A stretch of DNA of 64,000 bases from Mycolicibacterium parafortuitum (GTDB lineage: Bacteria; Actinomycetota; Actinomycetes; Mycobacteriales; Mycobacteriaceae), in NCBI RefSeq assembly GCF_002086815.1, contig NZ_MVID01000008.1, forward strand, positions 1 to 64,000, written 5' to 3'. This document shows positions 25,320-34,506 of this stretch, one piece after another. Under the pieces are notes generated by a model. It was not told the origin of the DNA. It was given only the letters and a program-made list of their open reading frames with translations, and did not search any database. The position numbers and the translations under genes are program-made. Within the stretch, counting starts at the first letter, position 1. Each line of letters begins with the position of its first letter.

Positions 25320-25338
25320 GTTACCGCTATCCGGTAAC
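25320..25338. promoter_or_regulatory. Perfect inverted repeat upstream of the ABC importer operon
   Basis: GTTACCG and CGGTAAC are perfect inverted arms around a 5-bp centre, about 50 bp upstream of the ATG at 25388. It is a plausible operator for the IclR regulator encoded at the end of the same operon. The rest of the gap 25265-25387 shows no other feature. Confidence 0.5.
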
Positions 25339-25387
25339 ACTTCTAACGTTTTGCCTGACCCGACACCCGCGCCACGGAAGGCAATCC

Positions 25388-26290
25388 ATGACCCTGAAGA
25401 AGATTCGCAACGAGGTGAGCGGCACGATCTTCTCGCTGCCCTATTTCGTCGCCAAGCAGAACGGCTACTTCGAAGCCGAGGGACTGGACGTCGAGCTCGT
25501 TCCCCGCGACTCCGCCTCGGCCGCGGACACGTCGATCTCGCTGATCGAGGATCACCGCGCCGTGAGCTCCTTCGGTGCATCACCCTTCGAAGAGGGCACC
25601 ACGGCGTTGTACCGCGCCTGCGAATGGGGTCAGGTGCGGCGCACGTACGACACCACCCGTGGCGGCCACGTCATCGCCAAACGTGCCGCGCAAGCCAGCC
25701 AGGCGATCATTGTCCGGCCCGACGCGCCGTACAACATTCCGCAGGACCTGGCGAACGTCCCGATCGGCGTCAACTTCCATCACGGCAGCCACTACATTGC
25801 CATCCAACTCCTCGAAGGGTTCCTTCGCGACGACGAGATCAAGGTCGTCCATGTCGAGGGCGGCAACCGATTCCTCGCACTGCGTGACGGCGTCGTCGAC
25901 GCTGTGGCGGTGATGGAGCCGTGGATCACCGTCGCAGAGAAGCTGGGCTACAAGGTGATCGCCGAAGCGCACTACGTCGGGCTGGAGATCGGCAGCCCGG
26001 AGTTGGACGCCGACACCTTCGAGGCGATCAACAGGGCGATCCGCCGCGCCGTCGCCGACCTCAAAGCCGACCCCTACCCGTACGTGAAGTACCTCATCGA
26101 CAACGTCGACCCGTCGATCGTCGAACTGGAGCCGAGTGACTTCTCCCGCAGCCGGCTTCGCTACAACAACCCTGCACCGTACTCGGAAGAGGACTTCGAC
26201 CGCACGTACGAGTGGATGGTCAAGTGGGGTCTGATCAACGACGACGCCACCTACGGAAACCTCGTCGACAATCTCGCCGTCAAGGTCTGA
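25388..26290 (+). CDS. NMT1/SsuA-like substrate-binding protein without signal peptide
   Basis: A 300-residue protein of the NMT1/THI5-like (nitrate/sulfonate/taurine) binding-protein fold: LPYFVAKQNGYFEAEGLDVELV near the start, ALRDGVVDAVAVMEPWI in the middle. Unlike an exported binding protein it has no signal peptide. It may therefore be a cytoplasmic enzyme or sensor of the same fold (some THI5-like proteins are enzymes). The ATG at 25388 is preceded by GGAAGG. It is the first gene of a five-gene operon with a second binding protein, permease, ATPase and IclR regulator. Confidence 0.72.
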   Translation: MTLKKIRNEVSGTIFSLPYFVAKQNGYFEAEGLDVELVPRDSASAADTSISLIEDHRAVSSFGASPFEEGTTALYRACEWGQVRRTYDTTRGGHVIAKRAAQASQAIIVRPDAPYNIPQDLANVPIGVNFHHGSHYIAIQLLEGFLRDDEIKVVHVEGGNRFLALRDGVVDAVAVMEPWITVAEKLGYKVIAEAHYVGLEIGSPELDADTFEAINRAIRRAVADLKADPYPYVKYLIDNVDPSIVELEPSDFSRSRLRYNNPAPYSEEDFDRTYEWMVKWGLINDDATYGNLVDNLAVKV

Positions 26291-26293
26291 CCC

Positions 26294-27325
26294 GTGAGGT
26301 TGGCGGTAACGACGCGCAGGCGCGTCGCGGCAGCAGTGCTGGCCGGTGTGACACTGCTGGCCGGTGGTTGCTCGTCGTCTGGCGACAGCGCCGGCGGCGA
26401 CAGGGAACTGGTGTTGAGAGTCGGGATCCAGAACAGTGGCAACTCGGTGGGGCTGCAGACGCTGGAGGCCTCCGGCGTATTGGAGGACGCACCGTACCGC
26501 GTCGAGATCGCCGAGTTCGACGGCGCCAACGCGGCGGTCGAAGCGCTCAACGCCGGCGCCATCGACGCCGACATCGCGCTGAACTCGGCGGCACCGGTGC
26601 TCGCCGACGGCAACTCGGCGCAGCCGTGGACCGCCGAGAGCGCACCGTTCAAGATCATCGGCGCGGTCGATCGGCCGAACGACGAGGGCATCGCCGTTGT
26701 GGTGCGCAAGGATTCGGGTATCGACAGTCTCGCCGACCTGACCGGACGCAAGGTCAGTTTCGCCAAGGGCACGGCCAATCACTACTTCTTCGTGTCCCAG
26801 GCGAAGAGGGAGGGCATCGACCCCGCCCAGTTCGAACTGGTCACCATCCCGCTGACCGAGGCGCGCTCGGCCTACATCGGCGGCGCTGTCGACGCGCTGG
26901 TGACCTCGGTCATCAACGCACGTCCACTCGTCAGTGACAACGATTCGAAGATCCTGCTGACCTCCAAAGGGCAGTTCACCAACTATCAGTTCCTGGTCGC
27001 GACCAAGGCGGCGCTGGGTGACGAGCGCACGTCGGAGGCACTCGGTGACCTGTTGAGCCGGCTGGAGAAGCTCAACGAGTGGGAAGCGGACAACCTCGAC
27101 AAGGTCGCCGAACTGTACGAGACGGTGGCCGGCCAACCGGCGGCCGACGCGAAACTCAGTGCGGCCGAGGGAGTCGGCTCGTTCGTCCCGCTGGATCAGA
27201 GAGTCTTCGACACCCAGCAGGCACAGGCCGACATCTTCTACGAGCAGGGGGTCGCCGCACATCCGGTCGACGTCCGAAACCAGTTCGACACCCGGTACAA
27301 CGACCTGGTCGAGACCAGTCGATGA
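26294..27325 (+). CDS. ABC transporter substrate-binding lipoprotein (nitrate/sulfonate/taurine type)
   Basis: A 343-residue lipoprotein. The signal peptide ends with a lipobox LAGGC (Cys about 27). The mature part is an NMT1/SsuA-like two-lobe binding protein (VLRVGIQNSGNSVGLQ; DSLADLTGRKVSFAKGTANHYFF). It begins three bases after the previous gene and overlaps the permease start (ATGA). It presumably delivers an organic anion or amine to the permease below. Confidence 0.88.
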   Translation: MRLAVTTRRRVAAAVLAGVTLLAGGCSSSGDSAGGDRELVLRVGIQNSGNSVGLQTLEASGVLEDAPYRVEIAEFDGANAAVEALNAGAIDADIALNSAAPVLADGNSAQPWTAESAPFKIIGAVDRPNDEGIAVVVRKDSGIDSLADLTGRKVSFAKGTANHYFFVSQAKREGIDPAQFELVTIPLTEARSAYIGGAVDALVTSVINARPLVSDNDSKILLTSKGQFTNYQFLVATKAALGDERTSEALGDLLSRLEKLNEWEADNLDKVAELYETVAGQPAADAKLSAAEGVGSFVPLDQRVFDTQQAQADIFYEQGVAAHPVDVRNQFDTRYNDLVETSR

Positions 27326-28173
27326 CCACCACGGCAGCCAAACCCGCAACCCGTGACCAGGTTTCGGACTACGAGGAATTGGCGTCGCAGCAGCCGCGGA
27401 GGCGGCGTCGCAGGCTGCCCCGCGAGCTGCGCGGCGTCCTCGGCCCGATCCTGATCCTCGCGGTCTGGTGCGCGCTGTCGTGGTCGGGCCTGCTGACCGA
27501 GAACGTCTTCCCGGCGCCCGAGCGGGTGGCGTCCGCGGCGGTCGAGCAACTGCGACTCGGCACGCTCGGGCCCAACGTCGCCGCGTCACTCGCCCGTGCG
27601 ATGACGGGCCTGGCGCTCGGCGTCACGATAGGCGCACTCATCGCCACGTTCGCCGGGCTGACCCGATGGGCTGAGGACAGCATCGATTCGATCATGCAGG
27701 TGCTCAAGGCGATCCCGAACTTCGCCCTGCTGCCCCTGCTGATCATCTGGCTGGGCATCGGCGAGACACCGAAGATCACCCTCGTGGTGCTGGCCACCGC
27801 GATGCCGATCTACATCAACATGTACGGCGCGATCCGCGACGTCGACTCCCGGCTGATCGACCTGTCCCACACCGTCGGCCTGTCGCGCGGGCAGATGGTC
27901 TGGCACATCGTGTTACCCGGATCGCTGCCCGGATTCCTGACCGGGCTGCGCATCGCGGTGACCAACGCGTGGCTGGCGCTGATCTACGTCGAGGCGATCA
28001 ACGCACCGCAGGGGCTGGGCAAGTTGATGAGTGATGCGCGCAGTTGGTACCGACTGGACATCATGGTGCTCGTCATCTGCCTGTACGCCATACTCGGTCT
28101 ACTCAGTTATGCGGTGGTCCAACTACTGGAAAGGGTGTTGCTGCAATGGCGCTCGACCATGGGCAACTCCTGA
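27322..28173 (+). CDS. ABC transporter permease (SsuC/TauC type)
   Basis: A 283-residue inner-membrane permease with about six segments after an Arg-rich N-terminus (PRRRRRRLPRELRG). The EAA-like coupling loop is present (DLSHTVGLSRGQMVWHIVLP, then GSLPGFLTGLRIAV). It belongs to the importer operon 25388-29623. The ATG overlaps the binding-protein stop. Confidence 0.9.
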   Translation: MTTTAAKPATRDQVSDYEELASQQPRRRRRRLPRELRGVLGPILILAVWCALSWSGLLTENVFPAPERVASAAVEQLRLGTLGPNVAASLARAMTGLALGVTIGALIATFAGLTRWAEDSIDSIMQVLKAIPNFALLPLLIIWLGIGETPKITLVVLATAMPIYINMYGAIRDVDSRLIDLSHTVGLSRGQMVWHIVLPGSLPGFLTGLRIAVTNAWLALIYVEAINAPQGLGKLMSDARSWYRLDIMVLVICLYAILGLLSYAVVQLLERVLLQWRSTMGNS

Positions 28174-28859
28174 CCGGAGTCGTGCACGCGCAGGGACTGC
28201 ATCGCTCCTTCGGATCCCGCGTTGTGCTGGACGGACTGGACCTCACCATCGCCGACGGTGAGTTCGGGGCGTTGCTGGGACGCAGTGGTTCAGGGAAGAG
28301 CACGCTGCTGCGTGCCGTGGCGGGTCTCGACGACGAAGTCTTCGGGAACCTGCAGGTGGTACGGCGCAGAGGCGTGGTGTTCCAGGACGCGCGGCTGGTG
28401 CCGTGGAAGCGGGTCCTGGCCAATGTCCAGCTCGGCGGCAACTCCGAGGAGCGCCGGCGTGGCCGCGACCTGCTCACCGAGGTCGGCCTGGCCGGCCGGG
28501 AGCGATCCTGGCCCAAGACCCTGTCCGGAGGTGAGGCGCAGCGGGTCGCGCTGGCCAGGGCGTTGTCCCGTGAGCCGCGACTGCTTCTGCTCGACGAGCC
28601 GTTCGGGGCGCTCGACGCGCTCACCCGGATCAAGATGCACGCGCTGCTGGCCGATCTGCTGCGGCGCCGGCGAGTGGCGGTGCTGCTGGTGACCCACGAC
28701 GTGGAGGAGGCCCTGCGGTTGGCATCGCGGGTGCTGGTCCTCGCCGACGGCGTCATCAGCTTCGATACCGAGGTGCCTGCCGACCCCGCGGACCGCGTCG
28801 CGCTGCGTGACCGCCTACTCGCCGAGCTCGGCGTCGACACGTCGAACGTCGCATTGTGA
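28146..28859 (+). CDS. ABC transporter ATPase (SsuB/TauB type)
   Basis: A 237-residue ATPase with Walker A GRSGSGKST (residues 45-53), signature LSGGEAQRVALARAL, Walker B LLLLDEPFGALDAL and the H-loop LLVTHDVEEAL. It begins 28 bp inside the permease gene. It energises uptake of a nitrate/sulfonate/taurine-like substrate. Confidence 0.92.
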   Translation: MALDHGQLLTGVVHAQGLHRSFGSRVVLDGLDLTIADGEFGALLGRSGSGKSTLLRAVAGLDDEVFGNLQVVRRRGVVFQDARLVPWKRVLANVQLGGNSEERRRGRDLLTEVGLAGRERSWPKTLSGGEAQRVALARALSREPRLLLLDEPFGALDALTRIKMHALLADLLRRRRVAVLLVTHDVEEALRLASRVLVLADGVISFDTEVPADPADRVALRDRLLAELGVDTSNVAL

Positions 28860-29623
28860 TCGCCTCCGCGGCACAGCCGCCCGACACCGGCAAGTCGGCG
28901 AACCAGTCGATCACGCGGGCGTCGCGGCTGTTGCGGTGCTTCGTCGATTCCCCGCAAGGGTTGACCCTCACCGAGCTGGCGCGCCGAACCGGCCTGCACA
29001 CCAGCACGGTGCACCGCATGATGGCCGCACTCGTCGAAGGCGGCCTCGTGGCCAAGGGTGAGGGCGACAAGTACCGGCCCGGTATCGCGCTGCTGGCGCT
29101 GGGTGCATCGGCATCCCTTGCCGTGGGTGTCGATGCCGCTCTGCCCTTCCTCGACGAGTTGTCACAACGCACGGGTGAATCGGCCAGCCTCGCGGTCAAG
29201 GATGCGGACTGTGCGGTCGTCCTGCTCGAGACGGAGAGCCCGCAGCGTCTGATCTCCCGTTACGGAGTGGGAAGCCGAAACTCACTGCAGGATTCGGCGC
29301 ACGGGCAGATCCTGCTGGCCTACGCGCAGGATCCTGAGGCGGCGGTACGCAGCCTCGCCCGACCCATCGTGCGTGGCGGCGAATACACCGACGCCGAGGA
29401 GTTGATCGGCGAGATCCTCGACGTACGCCGGCGCGGCTACAGCTTCGTCAGCGACGGCGAACAGGCCACGCTGTCGGTGCCCGTACCGGCCCCGGACGAA
29501 GGTCCCGTGACACGGGCGCTGGGCATCGCGGCACCGAGTCGCCGGCTGACGGGCCGTTCGATCGACAACGCCGTAGCCGCAGCGACCGAGATCGCCCACC
29601 TGCTCCGCGGCGTACGCACCTGA
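28856..29623 (+). CDS. IclR-family regulator
   Basis: A 255-residue IclR protein: N-terminal winged helix (SRLLRCFVDSPQGLTLTEL, TGLHTSTVHRMMAAL) and a C-terminal GAF-like effector domain. The GTG start overlaps the ATPase stop (GTGA), so it is translationally coupled to the importer. IclR partners are usually carbon-source catabolic genes; here the transport genes are the obvious targets, perhaps via the dyad at 25320. Confidence 0.88.
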   Translation: MIASAAQPPDTGKSANQSITRASRLLRCFVDSPQGLTLTELARRTGLHTSTVHRMMAALVEGGLVAKGEGDKYRPGIALLALGASASLAVGVDAALPFLDELSQRTGESASLAVKDADCAVVLLETESPQRLISRYGVGSRNSLQDSAHGQILLAYAQDPEAAVRSLARPIVRGGEYTDAEELIGEILDVRRRGYSFVSDGEQATLSVPVPAPDEGPVTRALGIAAPSRRLTGRSIDNAVAAATEIAHLLRGVRT

Positions 29624-29633
29624 CACTCGACGG

Positions 29634-30437
29634 CTACACGGGGTCGACGAAACGCGGTGTCTCCCCGGACATCCCTGCCACCACAGCGGCGATCTGATTC
29701 GGTTGACCGATCAGCTCGGTCTGAAGGTCGGATTCGAGCACCAGCGCGGCCGCGGCGTCGGCACTGACCCAGGTGCGGTCGTAGAGCTTCTTGGCGCGGC
29801 GGACCGCATCGGGGGATCTCTGCGCGATCTCCCCGGCGAGGGCGTGTGCGGCGGCAAGCGGATCGTCCTCGACGCGGGTCACCAAACCTATTGCGGCCGC
29901 GTCACTTCCGGAGATGATACGGCCGGTGAAGGTGAGTTCCTTCGCGATGTCGATGGGGACCAGCCTCGGCAGGGTCTGCGTGATCCCCATGTCGGGAATC
30001 AGGCCCCACTTGACCTCCATGATCGACAGCTTCGCGTCCGGCGCGGCGATCCGGATGTCGGCGCCCAGAGCAATCTGCAGACCACCGCCGAAGCAGTTGC
30101 CGTGGATGGCGGCGATGACCGGCGCGGGCACCAGCGACCAGTCGTAGGTGACGCGCTGCGCGACGTTGGCCAACCGGCCGGGCTCGCGCGCCAGCAGGAC
30201 GTCGGTGCCGCCCTCCCCGCCCATGAAGCTCGCCACGTCCAACCCCGAACAGAAACTCCTGCCCTCGCCGTGCAGCACGACGGCACGCACCGAAGTGTCC
30301 TCGGCGAGTCGACCGGCGGCGGTCGCCAACCCCTCGAACATCGCCTGGTCGAGCGCGTTGTGCTTGTCGGTGCGCACCATCGTCACCGTCGCCACGCCGT
30401 CGGCACCGACCCGTACGCGCACCCTGTCTTCGCTCAT
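29634..30437 (-). CDS. Enoyl-CoA hydratase/isomerase (crotonase) family protein
   Basis: A 267-residue crotonase-fold protein. The oxyanion-hole elements are present (FCSGLDVASFMGG and AIHGNCFGGGLQIALGADIRI), with EVKWGLIPDMGITQ at the second catalytic region. Members hydrate or isomerise acyl-CoA. It converges on the IclR gene (10-bp gap) and heads or follows a minus-strand group with a thioesterase-like and a dienelactone-hydrolase-like gene. Confidence 0.9.
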   Translation of the reverse strand: MSEDRVRVRVGADGVATVTMVRTDKHNALDQAMFEGLATAAGRLAEDTSVRAVVLHGEGRSFCSGLDVASFMGGEGGTDVLLAREPGRLANVAQRVTYDWSLVPAPVIAAIHGNCFGGGLQIALGADIRIAAPDAKLSIMEVKWGLIPDMGITQTLPRLVPIDIAKELTFTGRIISGSDAAAIGLVTRVEDDPLAAAHALAGEIAQRSPDAVRRAKKLYDRTWVSADAAAALVLESDLQTELIGQPNQIAAVVAGMSGETPRFVDPV

Positions 30438-30463
30438 ATCCGCAATCTACCGGCGGATCCCGG

Positions 30464-31237
30464 TCAGCCGATCGGGCGTACCGTCAGCATCTGCGACGAC
30501 GTCCCGATCGGTCCGGTCTCGTCGTGAATGACGCTGTGCGTCAAGCCAAGACCGTCGGAGCCGAACGACACCGTGGTGTCGAAGCCCAGCCAGCCGCCAC
30601 GCGGTTCGGAGAACAGGTGCGCGGTCAGGTCGATGTTCGGGAAAGCCACCTTCTCCGGGTCGGCGCGCACGGCCAACCCGTTGCCGATGTCGAACAGCAT
30701 GATCGCGGCTGTGGCCGGGCTGACCGTCTCCTCGGCGATCAGCCCGACGTCGGTGCGCGCCCAGGCCGTTGCCCGGCCGGGGCCGATCTGCGTCCGGCGC
30801 ACATGAAGGGACGCGATGAACCCACCCCGCCACAGGCCGGGCATGTCCCAGGCCGGGGTGTCCTGCGGGCCGGGGATCGGCGCGAAGCTCGACCCGGCGA
30901 GCGGCTCGGTGTCGAAGCGCTGCATCAGCCATGCCCGCAGCACCAGCACCGGGCGGCCCGCGTGGCTCATGGTCGCCTCGACCAGCTCGATGCTGCGACC
31001 GGGTCGCCGCACCTGTACGTCCACGTCGACCACGCCGATCGGCACTGTCCCGAGGATGTCGTAGGACAGCCGGGCCAGCGGCAGGCGGTCGTCACGGCGA
31101 CGGTCCCGGTCTTGTTCGACCGCGTGCGCGAGCAGACCGATCGAGGGCGCGATGTGCTGCTCGGCGCAGTTCCAGGCGCCCTGGGTGTACTCGGTGGCGG
31201 CGAAACGAGCCTCGTCGAGGCGCTCGAAGTAGTGCAC
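30464..31237 (-). CDS. Acyl-CoA thioesterase-family protein (TesB-like double hot dog)
   Basis: A 257-residue protein with two hot-dog halves typical of the mycobacterial thioesterase-like family: an opening HYFERLDEARFAATEYTQGAWN, APSIGLLAHAVEQD, LSYDILGTVPIG and a C-terminal half ending in HSVIHDETGPIGTSSQMLTV. The GTG at 31237 is preferred because the start then fits the family; the extension back to 31378 is Arg/Pro-rich and antisense-like. It probably hydrolyses a CoA thioester. It is 26 bp upstream of the crotonase gene. Confidence 0.8.
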   Translation of the reverse strand: MHYFERLDEARFAATEYTQGAWNCAEQHIAPSIGLLAHAVEQDRDRRRDDRLPLARLSYDILGTVPIGVVDVDVQVRRPGRSIELVEATMSHAGRPVLVLRAWLMQRFDTEPLAGSSFAPIPGPQDTPAWDMPGLWRGGFIASLHVRRTQIGPGRATAWARTDVGLIAEETVSPATAAIMLFDIGNGLAVRADPEKVAFPNIDLTAHLFSEPRGGWLGFDTTVSFGSDGLGLTHSVIHDETGPIGTSSQMLTVRPIG

Positions 31238-31317
31238 CCGCCGATGATGCCCGTCGGGCCCGCGCCAAACCTCAATCGCGACCGCGTGATGTGGGGGACG
31301 CCACGCCGGTGGGGCGC

Positions 31318-32082
31318 TCAGCCTGCCTGCGGCACGGTTGCGAGTGTCTCGTCGAACAGGTCGAGCACGGCACGCCATGCGCGCGGAGTGTGCGTCGGGT
31401 GATAACCGACGCCGGGCACGGTGGCTTGGGTGTGCGTGGATCCCTCGACGGGTGATCCGTCGGGGTTGGTCGGCCGAGCCCAGAACGCGTGCTCGGCTCC
31501 GCCGTACACGTTCACCCGCCAGTCGACCCCGGCGCGTTCAAGCGCGGAACCGAACGTCAGAAGCTGGTCAGGCGTGCATATCGGGTCTTCGGAACCCGTA
31601 CTCAGCAGGAACGCGCCGGTCGAGTCGGTCCAGCCCTCGACGCTGACGTCGGGCAGGGCGGGATGGACGACAGCGACGGCCTTGAATCCCGCGGCTCTCC
31701 GGGCGAGTTCGAGCACGATACGGCCGCCCGCGCCATAACCGAGTGCGCCGATTCTGTCGGCGGCGACGCCGGGCACCGCGAGAAGGACATCAAGCGCGGC
31801 ACGACCGATGGCGTGCATCCGATCAGCATCGCCCAGCAGTGGCAACACCCGGGCCAACATCGCTTCCGGTCGACCGAAGAACAGCTCGCCGCCGTGATAG
31901 TCCATCGCCAGGGCCGCGTAGCCGTGCGCGGCCAGTGCGTCGGCGCGGCTGCGCTGATAGTCCTCGAGGCCGATCCCGTCGTGTCCGATCAGCACCGCCG
32001 GCCAGGGACCGTCGCCGGCCGGCCGCGCAAGATGCGCGACCATGGTCAGATCGTCTATCGCGTAGGTGACTTCACGCGTCAC
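31318..32082 (-). CDS. Dienelactone hydrolase-family protein
   Basis: A 254-residue alpha/beta hydrolase of the DLH family: AVLIGHDGIGLEDYQRSRAD near the start, nucleophile region IGALGYGAGGRIVLELA where DLH has GxCxG, so the nucleophile appears to be Tyr/none rather than Cys. The acid and His are likely in GSEDPICTPDQL and GAEHAFW. A GTG at 32082 was chosen (another GTG at 32088); further upstream the frame runs into the divergent gene. The missing Cys nucleophile makes the activity uncertain. Confidence 0.75.
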   Translation of the reverse strand: MTREVTYAIDDLTMVAHLARPAGDGPWPAVLIGHDGIGLEDYQRSRADALAAHGYAALAMDYHGGELFFGRPEAMLARVLPLLGDADRMHAIGRAALDVLLAVPGVAADRIGALGYGAGGRIVLELARRAAGFKAVAVVHPALPDVSVEGWTDSTGAFLLSTGSEDPICTPDQLLTFGSALERAGVDWRVNVYGGAEHAFWARPTNPDGSPVEGSTHTQATVPGVGYHPTHTPRAWRAVLDLFDETLATVPQAG

Positions 32083-32174
32083 AGTCACAGCAACACACAC
32101 TATCGAGCGGGTGCTGTCCACTTCTGGTGGTTCGCTCTGGGCGGACGCACCGTCCATGGCGATAGCGTGACGAT

Positions 32175-33032
32175 GTGCAGACATGGCATCGGGGTCGGCT
32201 CACCGAACGGCAGGAGGACGTCGTCGCCCGATGGTTTCCCGATGCACAGCTGGTGCGGGACATGAGCTGGAATCTGGTGGATACGGCCGTGCTCGCGGTC
32301 GACACCGGGAACGGCCGGGCCGTCGTCAAGGCCGCCGGCCCCGGCAACCGCCATATCGGGCGAGAAATCACGGCGTATCAAGGATTCACGAACGTGCTGG
32401 AGCACCGGGGGCAGGCCCCGCGGCTGCTTCGTCACGACCGCGACGCGAACATTCTGGCGATCGAGTACCTGCAGGGATCGTCAGTCGAGGGAAACGATGC
32501 CGAGCTCCTGCCGGATACCTATTTCCAGGCCGGCGAACTGTGCCGGGCATTCCATGAGCAGGCCGAACGCGCCGATCCGGACTGGGATGCCGCCGCGGTC
32601 GCGAAATCCATTGCCTGGCTTGATAAGCCGCATCGAATCAAGCCAGGCGACGAGGAGCGGCTGCGGACGATACTTCTCGGCCATCGCCCGCAGCCGGTGA
32701 ACGTCGTTCCCACCCACGGGGATTGGCAGCCCAGAAACTGGCTGATCGACGGCGGCACGCTCAAGGTCATCGATTTCGGAAGATTCGCATGGCGACCGGC
32801 AATCGACGATTTCGGCAGGCTCGCCGCGCAGCAGTGGCGCCAGGATGATCGTCTCGAGAGGGCCTTCTTCGCCGGGTACGGGCACGACCCGCGCACACCG
32901 GAGCTATGGCGGATGACGGCCGTTCATCATGCCGTCGGCACCGCCGTGTGGGCGTATCAGGTCGGTGACGAGCCGTTCGAAATGCAGGGTCACCGCATGA
33001 TCGCCGAAGCGCTCGGACTCTTCGACGACTGA
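32175..33032 (+). CDS. Aminoglycoside phosphotransferase (APH)-fold kinase
   Basis: A 285-residue protein with the APH/choline-kinase motifs: catalytic loop HGDWQPRN at residues 181-188 and the metal-binding IDFG with Asp200. The N-lobe lysine may be in [12 protein letters not shown]-fold kinases phosphorylate drugs, choline, homoserine and other small molecules, so resistance cannot be assumed. The gene is divergent from the dienelactone-hydrolase-like gene. GTG start at 32175. Its base composition is slightly lower in GC than its neighbours. Confidence 0.82.
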   Translation: MQTWHRGRLTERQEDVVARWFPDAQLVRDMSWNLVDTAVLAVDTGNGRAVVKAAGPGNRHIGREITAYQGFTNVLEHRGQAPRLLRHDRDANILAIEYLQGSSVEGNDAELLPDTYFQAGELCRAFHEQAERADPDWDAAAVAKSIAWLDKPHRIKPGDEERLRTILLGHRPQPVNVVPTHGDWQPRNWLIDGGTLKVIDFGRFAWRPAIDDFGRLAAQQWRQDDRLERAFFAGYGHDPRTPELWRMTAVHHAVGTAVWAYQVGDEPFEMQGHRMIAEALGLFDD

Positions 33033-33123
33033 GGCCCGCGGCCCCCGATCTCCTGAATATTTCTTATGCTGGCACAGAATCATTAGCTGTACTGTTCACC
33101 ACCGCCGACCTAACGTCGATCCC

Positions 33124-33732
33124 GTGAACACCGCATCCGTCGCCGTCGTCAGCGGCTTCGCCACCTCGATCGCGCTGATCGCCGCGATCGGCGCCCAGAA
33201 CGCCTTCGTGCTGCGCCAGGGCATCCGCGGTGAACACGTGCTGCCGGTCGTCGCCGTCTGCACCACCGCCGACCTCCTGCTGATCGTCGCCGGCATCGCC
33301 GGCTTCGGCGCGCTGATCGCCGCGCATCCGGACATCGTCACCGTCACCACGATCGGCGGGGCGGCGTTCCTGATCTGCTACGGGCTGCTGGCCGCCCGCC
33401 GCGCCGTCAAACCCGGGACGCTCACCCCCGCCGACGCCGCACCCGCCCGGCTGACCGCGGTGCTGGCCACCTGCCTGGCGCTGACGTTCCTCAACCCGCA
33501 CGTCTACCTCGACACCGTGATCCTGCTCGGCGCGCTGGCCAACGAGCACCAGGACAGCAAATGGCTGTTCGGCGTCGGCGCCGTGACCGCCAGCGCCGTG
33601 TGGTTCACCGGCCTGGGCTTCGGCGCCAAACGGCTGCGCCCGTGGTTCGCGGCGCCGCGCACCTGGCGCATCCTCGACGGTGTCATCGCGGCCGTGATGA
33701 TCGCGCTCGGCATCTCGCTGCTGCTGCGGTGA
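33124..33732 (+). CDS. lysE: LysE/ArgO-family amino-acid exporter
   Basis: A 202-residue membrane protein with about six segments and the LysE opening [40 protein letters not shown] and a last hydrophobic segment. The family exports lysine or arginine. Start is GTG at 33124. The LysG/ArgP-type LysR regulator that usually sits divergently is absent: the preceding gene is the APH-fold kinase. The 91-bp gap upstream holds an AT-rich stretch (33055-33100) that probably contains the promoter. Confidence 0.88.
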   Translation: MNTASVAVVSGFATSIALIAAIGAQNAFVLRQGIRGEHVLPVVAVCTTADLLLIVAGIAGFGALIAAHPDIVTVTTIGGAAFLICYGLLAARRAVKPGTLTPADAAPARLTAVLATCLALTFLNPHVYLDTVILLGALANEHQDSKWLFGVGAVTASAVWFTGLGFGAKRLRPWFAAPRTWRILDGVIAAVMIALGISLLLR

Positions 33733-33781
33733 CCGACCGGAAAAGTATCGCCATGTAACGCGAGGCATTAGCCTCGTCGAT

Positions 33782-34309
33782 GTGACTGTCGTGCACCTTG
33801 TCAAGTTCGCCGCGCTGAACGCTCTCCTCGGTGGGGCCGCGCTGGCCGCCGCGACGCAGGCCGGTGCGCAGCCGGCAGTCCCGTTCGACCCGCCGCCACC
33901 TCCGGCCGCGGAGGCACCGGCGCAGCCACCGACCCCGGTGTTCCAGTACATCCCGATCGCCGAAGCCGGAGCCGCGGCGGCCACGCCGGGCGGCGCCCCG
34001 GCCGTGCCCGTCGCCCCGCCCGCGCCGCCACCGGCGGGCGCACCGTTCATCCCGCCCGTGCCGAACGCCAACTTCGGCAACACCGGGCAGCTCGACTTCC
34101 TGCGCGACCTGTGGAACATGCGCAATTCGCCGGACTTCATGCAAGCCGTCGGCCCCGGCCAGATGGACCCCGGGAACTGGGTGCCTCCGACGCCGTACGG
34201 GGATCCCGCATCCGCGCCGCCCCCGCCGGCCGCCGGCTCGCCGCCCGTCCCGGCCTCGGCGCCGCCGCCGGTCTGGCCGCCGGTGCCCGTGCCCGCCCCG
34301 GTCCCCTAG
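33782..34309 (+). CDS. Proline/alanine-rich exported protein
   Basis: A 175-residue protein with a signal-like N-terminus (LVKFAALNALLGGAALAAA, cleavage near QAGAQP) and a mature region dominated by Pro/Ala runs on both sides of a short ordered core (TGQLDFLRDLWNMRNSPDFMQAV). Such proteins occur in mycobacterial envelopes with unknown role. Start is GTG at 33782. No domain recognised. Confidence 0.65.
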   Translation: MTVVHLVKFAALNALLGGAALAAATQAGAQPAVPFDPPPPPAAEAPAQPPTPVFQYIPIAEAGAAAATPGGAPAVPVAPPAPPPAGAPFIPPVPNANFGNTGQLDFLRDLWNMRNSPDFMQAVGPGQMDPGNWVPPTPYGDPASAPPPPAAGSPPVPASAPPPVWPPVPVPAPVP

Positions 34310-34383
34310 CGTCCGTCGACGCTTGAACTCTGGCTGATCGCAACTCGCGACAGCCGCACGGCGCGCGCCTACGGTCCGGACGC

Positions 34384-34506
34384 ATGCCGGATCAACAGGA
34401 CACCCCGCCCCGACGGCTCAACGAGGACTGGCTTGCCGTCATCGTCGGCCTGACGCTGCTCGCCCTCGTCCTCGTCGGCGCGATCCCGGGCAGCGTGATC
34501 CCGTGA
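34384..34506 (+). CDS. 40-residue single-pass membrane peptide upstream of the YeiH-type exporter
   Basis: This short frame encodes a polar N-terminus (MPDQQDTPPRRLNEDW) and one hydrophobic segment (LAVIVGLTLLALVLVGAIPG). Its stop overlaps the GTG start of the exporter gene by 4 bp (GTGA, 34503-34506), the same coupling seen throughout this genome. The charge pattern gives a cytoplasmic N-terminus by the positive-inside rule. It is likely a small subunit or chaperone of the exporter. Confidence 0.7.
   Translation: MPDQQDTPPRRLNEDWLAVIVGLTLLALVLVGAIPGSVIP

Noticed and set aside
33064..34140. A long minus-strand frame over the lysE region
   Set aside because: It overlaps the recognisable LysE exporter and the exported Pro-rich gene and has shadow-type composition.
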